From positions 1-14,017 of the forward strand of contig JAJUFW010000023.1 of assembly GCA_029263555.1 (NCBI GenBank): a DNA stretch of 14,017 bases, given 5' to 3'. Below are positions 6,430 to 14,017 of this stretch, piece by piece. Both the position numbers and the translations under genes were made by a program. A model generated the notes under the pieces. That model was not told the DNA's origin. It saw only the letters and a list, made by a program, of their open reading frames with translations, and ran no database searches. The first letter of the stretch is position 1, and each line of letters starts with the position of its first letter. Source of the stretch: Alphaproteobacteria bacterium (lineage in GTDB: Bacteria; Pseudomonadota; Alphaproteobacteria; DSM-16000; Inquilinaceae).

Positions 6430-7023
6430 ATGGACCACTTGCCCGGCTTCGTCCTCGCCGGTCTTGCGCTTGCCGGAAGCCCCGGCCCGGCAACGCTCAG
6501 CCTGGCCGCCACCGGTGCCGCCTATGGCGCCCGCGGCGGCGCCCGTTACCTGACCGGGATCGTACTGGGCATGATCGCCGTCATGGCAAGCGCGGCAACC
6601 GGCGCGGCCGCCCTCGTCCGGTCGCTCCCGGGCGCGGCGCCGGTCGTCGCCGTGCTGATGACCGCCTATTTCCTCTATCTTGCCGTCCGCATCGCGACCG
6701 CCCCGCCGCTTTCGCCGGAACGGGACCACCGAAACAGGCCATCCCTCGCCGCAGGCGCGGTCCTTTCGCTCACCAACCCTAAGGGTTACGCGGCGATGGC
6801 GGCCCTATTCTCGGGCTTCGTGCTGGTGGAGGGGAAAGCCGCAGCCGATCTCGCCCTCAAGACGGGCATCCTGTTCATGATCGTCGTCGCGGTGAGCCTG
6901 GCGTGGCTTTCGGCCGGCGCAACGCTCACGAAAGTCTTCCGGAACCCGCGATGGAACCGGATCGTCAACCTGGTCCTGGCGGGCCTGCTGGTCGCCTCCC
7001 TGCCTTTCGCGCTCGTCTCCTGA
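6430..7023 (+). CDS. LysE family translocator (amino acid/metabolite exporter)
   Basis: A 197-residue inner-membrane protein with about six membrane helices, the standard LysE/RhtB size. The first helix ends in the family motif SPGPATL (17-23). The second family landmark, LTNPKGY with the conserved Asn-Pro-Lys, lies near the middle. LysE/RhtB proteins export amino acids such as lysine, arginine, threonine or homoserine lactones, driven by proton motive force; the substrate is not readable here. The ATG at 6430 is preferred because GGCGGAAAG lies about 7 nt upstream and it places the hydrophobic segment at the N terminus as in relatives. An in-frame ATG at 6400 would add ten polar residues and lacks a ribosome-binding site. 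It is divergent from an AraC-type regulator that may sense the exported compound. Its stop lies 7 bp from that of convergent oppF. Confidence 0.88.
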   Translation: MDHLPGFVLAGLALAGSPGPATLSLAATGAAYGARGGARYLTGIVLGMIAVMASAATGAAALVRSLPGAAPVVAVLMTAYFLYLAVRIATAPPLSPERDHRNRPSLAAGAVLSLTNPKGYAAMAALFSGFVLVEGKAAADLALKTGILFMIVVAVSLAWLSAGATLTKVFRNPRWNRIVNLVLAGLLVASLPFALVS

Positions 7024-7030
7024 TGCCCGC

Positions 7031-8106
7031 TCAGCTCTGCGCCCGGCCGGTCAGCCCCTCGGCCCCGACCACGCCCGCCTCCGGATGCTCCCGCGTCGGC
7101 GTCGGCTGGTCCCAGTAATGGCAGGCGGCCCTGTGTCTCGGGCTGACATCGTAGAGGTCCGGCGCCATCCGGGCGCAGTGGTCGGTCGCCTTCGGGCAGC
7201 GAGTCCTGAAATAGCAGCCGGACGGCGGATCGAGCGGGCTCGGCAGGTCGCCGTAGAGGACGATCCTCTCCTTCGCCCGCTCGGCGTCCGGATCCGGCAG
7301 CGGCACCGCGGAGATCAGCGCCTGGGTATAGGGATGCCGCGGATTGCCGTAGAGTTCGTCCCGGTCCGCCATCTCCGCCACCTTGCCCAGATAGAGCACG
7401 ATGATGCGGTGGCTGATGTAGCGCACGACCGAGAGGTCGTGGCTGATGAAGATCAGGGAGAGGTCGAATTCCCGCTGAAGCCTCCTCAGAAGGTTCAGGA
7501 TCTGGCTCTGGATCGAGACGTCGAGGGCGGATACCGGCTCGTCGCAGACGATCAGCTTGGGACGCAGGATCATCGCCCGGGCGATGCCGATGCGCTGCGC
7601 CTGGCCGCCCGAAAACTCGTGCGGATAGCGGTTGACCATCTCGGGGACCAGGCCGACATGGGCCATCATCTCGTCCACGCGACGGCGCTGCTCGTCCCTG
7701 GACATGCGGGGATGAAAGGTCCTCAAGGGCTCGGCGATGATGTCGCCCACCGTCATGCGCGGGTCGAGCGAGGCCAGCGGATCCTGACAGATGATCTGCA
7801 TGTCCTGCCGTTTCGCCCGGATCTCCCGCTCGGACATGCTGGCCATGTCCTCTCCCAGCCAGACCACCTGCCCGGAGGTCGGCGGGATGAGCTGGAGAAT
7901 GGCCCGGCCGAGGGTGGACTTGCCGCAGCCGCTTTCGCCGACCACGCCCAGCGTCTCGCCGGGCCGGACGTCGAAGCTGACCCCGTCGACCGCCTTCAGA
8001 TAATCCCTGCGGCGGGACAGGATGCCCCGAGCCGGCATCGGAAAGTGCACCCGGAGATCGCGCACGGACAGAAGCGGCGCCTTCGAGGATCGAGCGGCGG
8101 TTTCCG

Positions 8107-8110
<4 letters not shown>
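7031..8110 (-). CDS. oppF: Oligopeptide ABC transporter ATPase OppF
   Basis: A 359-residue ABC ATPase, one of the two different motor subunits of the oligopeptide importer, on the cytoplasmic face. Walker A is GESGCGKST (58-66), the Q-loop glutamine is Q109, and the ABC signature is FSGGQAQR (166-173). Walker B is LIVCDE (186-191) and the switch histidine is H224. The segment around 106-140 (CQDPLASLDPRMTVGDIIAEP, RTFHPRMSR) follows E. coli OppF closely. The C-terminal oligo_HPY region has four cysteines (C299, C305, C312, C330), the pattern that binds a [4Fe-4S] cluster in related permeases. The last ~25 residues extend beyond E. coli OppF. Its ATG overlaps the oppD stop by 4 bp (ATGA), so translation is probably coupled. 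It is the last gene of the operon, convergent with the LysE gene. Confidence 0.96.
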
Positions 8111-9106
<996 letters not shown>

Positions 9107-9135
<29 letters not shown>

Positions 9136-10018
9136 GGATACCGTCTCCGATGAAGTTGAGGCAGAAGAGCGTGAGGGCCAGGAAAACGGCCGGGAAGATC
9201 AGCATCCAGGACGCGACCTCCAGGTTGGTGGCGCCGTCGGAGATGAGCACGCCCCAGCTCGTCATCGGCTCCTGCACGCCGAGTCCCAGGAAGGACAGGA
9301 AGCTTTCGAGCAGGATCACCTTGGGCACCGTCAGGGTCATGTAGACGACGACCGGCCCCAGCGTATTCGGAATGATGTGGCGGCGGATGATGTTGAAGGC
9401 GCTGACGCCGCCGGCATGTGCCGCCTCGATGAACTCCTTCCGCTTGAGGCTGAGCGTCTGGCCGCGGACGATGCGCGCCATGTCCAGCCATTCGACCGCG
9501 CCGATCGCGACGAAGATCAGCACGATGTTCCGGCCGAAGAAGACCATCAGCAGGATGACGAAGAACATGAAGGGCAGCGAATAGAGCATGTCGACGACGC
9601 GCATCATCACGTCGTCGATACGGCCGCCGAAATATCCGGCCGTCGCCCCGTAGGTGACGCCGATCACGAGACTGACCAGGGTTGCGACCAGCCCGACCAT
9701 CAGCGAGATGCGACCGCCGTAGAGGACGCGGATGAACAGGTCGCGCCCGTTGGCGTCGGTGCCGAACCAGTGGGCCTCGGAGGGCGGCGCGGTGAAGGCA
9801 TCCCAGAAGATCTCGTCGACCTCGTATGGCACGAACCACGGGCCCGCGACGCAGACGAGGACGATCAGCCCGAGGATGACCATCGAAGCCACCGCCGCCC
9901 GGTTCCGGAAGAGGCGGCGCCAGGCATCCGCCCAGAGGCTCCGGCCCTTGACGACCGGCGCGCCGCCGCCGGGTATCGGCTGGTTCGGGTGGGCGGCCGA
10001 GGCGTCCTGCTGCAGCAT
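9107..10018 (-). CDS. oppC: Oligopeptide ABC transporter permease OppC
   Basis: A 303-residue inner-membrane permease, one half of the channel. A cytoplasmic N-terminal tail of about 40 residues leads into the first helix (about 43-60). HWFGTDANGRDLFIRVLYGGRISL (83-106) is the OppC/DppC signature. Five further helices follow. The EAA loop that docks on the ATPases is at about 195-222 (EFIEAAHAGG...RHIIPNTLGP). The C terminus (NFIGDGIRDALDPR) is typical. The ATG at 10018 is preceded directly by a strong purine-rich site, GGGGGAGGA. It starts 10 bp after the oppB stop, and its end overlaps the oppD start, so the genes are co-transcribed and probably translationally coupled. Confidence 0.95.
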
Positions 10019-10028
10019 TCCTCCCCCT

Positions 10029-10946
<918 letters not shown>

Positions 10947-11009
10947 TGCCCTAATCCCTGACAGGCGCGGTCAATGCTAAACGTTCCGGTCGCGCAGATC
11001 GCTCCCATG

Positions 11010-11033
11010 CCCCCTTCCCGGCCGGGAAGGGGG
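11010..11033. repeat. Perfect 24-bp palindrome (stem-loop) between oppA and oppB
   Basis: The 12-nt arm CCCCCTTCCCGG (11010-11021) is followed at once by its exact reverse complement (11022-11033). In RNA this gives a stem of about 10 bp closed by a GGCC loop. It lies 29 nt after the oppA stop and 63 nt before the oppB start. No T run follows, so it is not a standard terminator. In binding-protein operons such intercistronic stem-loops commonly protect the upstream mRNA from 3' exonucleases or terminate part of the transcripts, giving more binding protein than permease. That role is inferred here. Confidence 0.7.
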
Positions 11034-11062
11034 ACACATTCGGGTTCGCGGCCTTGGGGCGA

Positions 11063-12661
11063 TCAGCGTTCGACGGTGATGAAGCGGGAGGGGTGGTAGT
11101 CCATGATGTTGGGCTCCCAGCCCTTCACGTGATCCGCGACCATGTGCTGCTGCGAATAGAAGTAGATCGGCATGATCGGAAGATCGGCCAGCAGGATGCG
11201 CTCGGCCTCGGCCATGATCGCCATCCGCTTCTCCGCATCGGTTTCGACCGTCGACTCGTCGTTCAGCCGATCATAGTCGGCGTTCTTGTAGCCGGAGGGA
11301 TTCTGTTCGCCGATATCGCTTCGCAGGTAGCTCAGGAAGGTATAGGGGTCCCGGTAGTCGCCGATCCAGCCGGCGCGGACGACCTGGAACTGCAACTGGT
11401 CGCGGGTTTCCAGATAGACCTTCCACTCCTCGTTCCGCAGCGTCGCATTGACGTCCCCCAGGACCTGCTTCCACATGCCGGCGACCGCGATCGCGATCTT
11501 CCGATGGTTGTCGTCGGTGTTGTAGAGGATCTCGACCGTCAGTGGATTGTCAGGGCCGTAGCCGGCCTCGGCGAACAGCTTTTTCGCCTCCTCGTTCCGC
11601 TGCTCCTGGGTCCAGGACGCCCATTCGAGCTGCTGCTGCTGATAGCCTTCCATGCCCGGAGGCACCCAGCCATAGGCCGGAATCTCCCCGCCCTGGGTCA
11701 CCTTCTCGGTCAGGATGTCCCGGTCGATGGCAAGCGCCAGGGCCTTGCGCAGCGCCGGATTGTCCTTGAACGGCTCGGCCGTCACGTTGAACGCGTAGAA
11801 ATAGGTGCCGAGATAGGGGGTGTTGCGGAACTGGTCCGGCATGTTCTGCTGGATCCAGGGGATCTGCTGCGCCGGGACGTCGTAGGTGTAGTCCAGCTCC
11901 CCGGCGCGGAAGCGCCGCAGCTCGGCCTCCCGATCCTCGGTCGGGTAGTACACGACGGCGTCGAGTTTGACCTCGTCGGCGGCATGGAAATGCTCGTTCC
12001 GCACGGCCTTGATGTGGCTCTGCGGCACCCATTCGGTTATGCGGAACGCACCGTTGCTGACGATGTTGCCCGGCCGCGTCCATTCGTTGCCGAACTCCTC
12101 CACCACCGCCTTGGGAACGGGGTAGGTCGAATGATGGGTCAGCATGTCGATGAAATAGGGGGCCGGTGCTTCCAGCGTGACGACGAAGGTCTTCTCGTCA
12201 CGCGCCTCCACGCCCAGCTCTTCCGGCTCGGCATTGCCCTCGCTGATCGCCTTTCCGTTCCTGACCGGCCAGAGGAAATAGGCATAGTCGGCCGCGGTCT
12301 CCGGATTAACGAGACGGCGCCAGGCATAGACGAAGTCCTCCGCGGTGACAGGCGAGCCGTCGGACCATTTCGCGTTCTCACGCAGGTGGAAGACGTAGGT
12401 CAGCCCGTCATCGCCGATTTCCCAGCTTTCGGCGACGCCGGGAATGGGTTCGGAATCCGGACCCGGGGCGACCAGGCCCTCGAACACGTCCATCTGGATG
12501 TGATGTTCGGGCACGCCGGTCGAAAGCCCGGGGTCCAGCGTCTCCGGCTCCGAACCGTTGCCGCGATGGAAAATGGTTTCGGCCTCGGCGGCCGACACGG
12601 TACCGACAACCAGCGCAGCGGCCAGGGTCGCACGCGCAAACAACGGTCTGATCTGAATCAT
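11063..12661 (-). CDS. oppA: Periplasmic oligopeptide-binding protein OppA
   Basis: A 532-residue solute-binding protein of the SBP_bac_5 (PF00496) family, which captures peptides in the periplasm and hands them to OppBC. It has a Sec signal peptide: basic N terminus, hydrophobic core (11-24) and AEA at 25-27, so the mature protein should begin with ETIFHRGNG. There is no lipobox. Family landmarks are EPETLDPGLSTGVPEHHI (38-55), PGVAESW (74-80), WSDGSPVTAEDFVYAWRRL (99-117) and the domain-hinge region SNGAFRITEW (202-211). RAGWIGDYRDP (429-439) aligns with the E. coli OppA/MppA segment whose Asp binds the peptide N terminus, here D435. Peptide or murein-peptide import is therefore more likely than nickel or sugars. 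The ATG at 12661 has GAGG about 11 nt upstream. It is first in the operon. Confidence 0.95.
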   Translation of the reverse strand: MIQIRPLFARATLAAALVVGTVSAAEAETIFHRGNGSEPETLDPGLSTGVPEHHIQMDVFEGLVAPGPDSEPIPGVAESWEIGDDGLTYVFHLRENAKWSDGSPVTAEDFVYAWRRLVNPETAADYAYFLWPVRNGKAISEGNAEPEELGVEARDEKTFVVTLEAPAPYFIDMLTHHSTYPVPKAVVEEFGNEWTRPGNIVSNGAFRITEWVPQSHIKAVRNEHFHAADEVKLDAVVYYPTEDREAELRRFRAGELDYTYDVPAQQIPWIQQNMPDQFRNTPYLGTYFYAFNVTAEPFKDNPALRKALALAIDRDILTEKVTQGGEIPAYGWVPPGMEGYQQQQLEWASWTQEQRNEEAKKLFAEAGYGPDNPLTVEILYNTDDNHRKIAIAVAGMWKQVLGDVNATLRNEEWKVYLETRDQLQFQVVRAGWIGDYRDPYTFLSYLRSDIGEQNPSGYKNADYDRLNDESTVETDAEKRMAIMAEAERILLADLPIMPIYFYSQQHMVADHVKGWEPNIMDYHPSRFITVER

Positions 12662-12694
12662 CTCGCGCTGCCTCGTCTGTTCCCGGGTTATCTT

Positions 12695-12732
12695 CCGCCG
12701 GTTCCGGCGGGACGGCTTTGCGCATCATGCGT
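12695..12732 (-). promoter_or_regulatory. Inverted repeats in the oppA upstream leader
   Basis: CCGCCGG (12695-12701) and CCGGCGG (12704-12710) form a near-continuous palindrome 34 nt before the oppA start. A second one, CGCAT-C-ATGCG, lies at 12721-12731. They are in the 173-bp gap between ctaA and oppA, which also holds an AT-rich patch (about 12773-12800) where a promoter could sit. I could not identify convincing -35/-10 boxes. Leader structure or operator roles are inference. Confidence 0.3.
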
Positions 12733-12813
12733 GCCGCCTTTGCCGGCCACGGTAACGCCGAGGCGCAGCTCCAGTAAATAAGATTTCCCGAATGGAAAGA
12801 GGTGCGCGGGCCG

Positions 12814-12826
12814 CCGGAAGATCCGG
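12814..12826 (-). terminator. Weak hairpin downstream of ctaA
   Basis: CCGGA (12814-12818) pairs with TCCGG (12822-12826) with a 3-nt loop, 8 nt after the ctaA stop on the minus strand. A pyrimidine stretch with several T residues follows further down. The stem is short, so read-through into oppA cannot be excluded. Confidence 0.25.
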
Positions 12827-12834
12827 GGCGCCTG

Positions 12835-13914
12835 CTACCGCTTCGCCTCTCGGACCATCAGGACGGCGAGGCCCAGAACCGCCAGGGCGCCCGCCTGATG
12901 GGCGGCCCCGAGCGGCACGGGGACGGCAAGGAGGAGGGTCGAGACGCCCAGCAGAACCTGGACGACGACCATGACGCCGAGCGCGCCCGCAATCTTCCGG
13001 AGCGACTCCGGCGCGCCGGGGCGGAACCCCCTGAAGCTGAGGGCGATGGCGACAAGCGCCGTCGAGACGGCGAGCCAGCGGTGCATGAACTGGACAAGCG
13101 CCGTGTTGTCGAGAGCATTCAGCCACCAGGGATTGAGGGTCCAGGATTCCGGCGGCAGAAAGCGACCATCCATCAGGGGGAAGGTGTTGTAGACGACTCC
13201 GGCGTCCAGCCCCGCGACGAACGCCCCCCAGACCATGGTGATGGAGACCATGGCCACTGTAATCCAGGCATGGACCAGGAGCCCCCGGGCGGCGCCGCGT
13301 TCGCGCTCTCCCGCGGCGGCGGGCCGGAGCAGATCCACGGCAAGCCAGAGCAGCAGCACATAGATCAGGCAGGCGAGGCCCAGATGGGCGGCAAGCCGGT
13401 AGTGGCTGACCGAGGGGCGGTCGACGAGACCGCTCATGACCATGTACCAGCCGAGCGCGCCCTGGGCGGCGCCCAGGAAGAACAGGCCGATCAGCTTCCA
13501 GCCGAGCCCCGGGGCCGCGATCCGGGCGCGCGCCAGGCGCCCGGACAGCCAGAACCAGATCAGCGGCAGGGCGAACACCAGGCCGATCAGCCGGCCCCAC
13601 AGGCGGTGGAACCATTCCCAGAAGAAGATTTCCTTGAACCCGGCGAGATCCATTCCGAAGTTCTTCAGCCGGTATTCCGGGGTCTGTCGATAGAGGTCGA
13701 AGACCCTCTGCCACTCGGCCTCGTTCAGGGGCGGGATGGCACCGATGAGCGGCTCCCACTCGACCATGGAAAGGCCGCTTTCGGTCAGTCGCGTGATCGC
13801 GCCGATGACGGCCATGGCGAACACCATGGCGGCGCAGAACAGCAGCCAATAGGCGACGGCTCGGGTATCGGAAGCGCCCCGTGCGGCCGGGGTGGAAGAG
13901 GCGAGTGTGGTCAC
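12835..13914 (-). CDS. ctaA: Haem A synthase, COX15/CtaA family
   Basis: A 359-residue inner-membrane enzyme that oxidises the C8 methyl of haem O to the formyl of haem A, needed for aa3-type cytochrome oxidase. About eight membrane helices form two four-helix halves. The four haem-ligand histidines are visible: H103 in WEWFHRLWGR, H177 in HYRLAAHLG, H278 in QFMHRW and H339 in AAHQAGA. E100, next to H103, is the conserved catalytic glutamate. ITRLTESGLSMVEW (40-53) and VYNTFPLMDGRFLP (241-254) are COX15 signatures. It lacks the loop cysteine pair seen in Bacillus-type CtaA, as expected for the proteobacterial/mitochondrial class. It starts with GTG at 13914, with no strong ribosome-binding site; no better start precedes the first helix. 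No ctaB, ctaG or oxidase genes are within the window. Confidence 0.95.
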   Translation of the reverse strand: MTTLASSTPAARGASDTRAVAYWLLFCAAMVFAMAVIGAITRLTESGLSMVEWEPLIGAIPPLNEAEWQRVFDLYRQTPEYRLKNFGMDLAGFKEIFFWEWFHRLWGRLIGLVFALPLIWFWLSGRLARARIAAPGLGWKLIGLFFLGAAQGALGWYMVMSGLVDRPSVSHYRLAAHLGLACLIYVLLLWLAVDLLRPAAAGERERGAARGLLVHAWITVAMVSITMVWGAFVAGLDAGVVYNTFPLMDGRFLPPESWTLNPWWLNALDNTALVQFMHRWLAVSTALVAIALSFRGFRPGAPESLRKIAGALGVMVVVQVLLGVSTLLLAVPVPLGAAHQAGALAVLGLAVLMVREAKR

Positions 13915-13948
13915 CGCTGATCGACGGCCCTTGTTCAGGAATGGCGCC

Positions 13949-13977
13949 TATATGGCCGCAAAGCCCACCCAGGTCAA
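13949..13977 (-). promoter_or_regulatory. Candidate promoter of ctaA
   Basis: On the minus strand TTGACC (complement of 13972-13977, 5 of 6 matches to -35) is followed by a 17-bp spacer and CATATA/TATAGG (around 13949-13954). Transcription would begin about 25-30 nt before the GTG at 13914. The -35 box directly follows the hairpin at 13978-14000. This is the clearest housekeeping-type promoter in the window. Confidence 0.5.
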
Positions 13978-14000
13978 ACGCCGGGCTTGCGGCCCGGCGT
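13978..14000 (-). terminator. Terminator-like hairpin of the gene beyond the right edge
   Basis: ACGCCGGGC (13978-13986) and GCCCGGCGT (13992-14000) are perfect 9-bp arms around a 5-nt loop. Read on the minus strand, the stem is followed by TTT, which also belongs to the ctaA -35 box. It would fit as the end of a leftward transcription unit lying outside the window, which cannot be verified here. Confidence 0.5.
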
Positions 14001-14017
14001 CGCATCGGGCGGGCCCC

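Noticed and set aside
11054..12781. A 575-residue open frame on the plus strand
   Set aside because: It lies antisense over the whole of oppA, whose signal peptide and family motifs are unmistakable. Long antisense frames are usual in GC-rich DNA, and its Arg/Gly/Val-rich composition matches no family I know.
12725..14005. A 426-residue open frame on the minus strand overlapping ctaA
   Set aside because: It is another frame of the ctaA coding region with Arg/Gly/Pro-rich translation and no recognisable motif. The ctaA frame carries all four haem-ligand histidines.

Overview
The window is GC-rich, densely coded chromosomal DNA. GTG starts are frequent, and the gene content is what one expects of an alphaproteobacterium: a COX15-type haem A synthase, a TerB-like protein of a kind common in Rhodospirillales-like genomes, and a GarR-like dehydrogenase. 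The class-level assignment is inferred from gene content and codon style, because no rRNA or other taxonomic marker is present. I recognise fourteen protein genes. There is no tRNA, rRNA, CRISPR array, insertion sequence or phage gene, and no stretch without a gene exceeds 200 bases.

Layout from left to right. An AEC-family permease (minus strand) is divergent from a two-gene plus-strand unit: a TerB-like protein, then a GarR/3-hydroxyisobutyrate-type dehydrogenase 13 bp behind it. A minus-strand alpha/beta hydrolase follows, which keeps every active-site residue known from fluoroacetate dehalogenase. It is divergent from hisS (histidyl-tRNA synthetase). Convergent to hisS is a MarR-type repressor, with a MarR-like palindrome upstream of it. 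Next is an AraC-type regulator divergent from a LysE-family exporter, a typical regulator/exporter pair.

The right half is a complete oligopeptide permease operon, transcribed leftwards as oppA-oppB-oppC-oppD-oppF. Its proteins are close enough to the E. coli Opp proteins to be called Opp rather than generic peptide/nickel transporters. The genes from oppB onward are packed with 10-bp spacing or overlaps. oppA is separated from oppB by 116 bp holding a perfect 24-bp palindrome, probably an mRNA-stabilising or attenuating stem-loop that keeps the binding protein in excess. The window ends with ctaA/COX15 (haem A synthase, minus strand), which has its own recognisable promoter abutting a terminator-like hairpin of the gene beyond the right edge.

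Most of this is ordinary core and transport gene content, and I see no undescribed multi-gene system. The points most worth a second look are the dehalogenase with a fully conserved fluoroacetate-type active site, a HisRS that looks actinobacterial-type rather than the usual alphaproteobacterial type, the oppA-oppB palindrome, and several small inverted repeats placed where operators or leader hairpins would sit.
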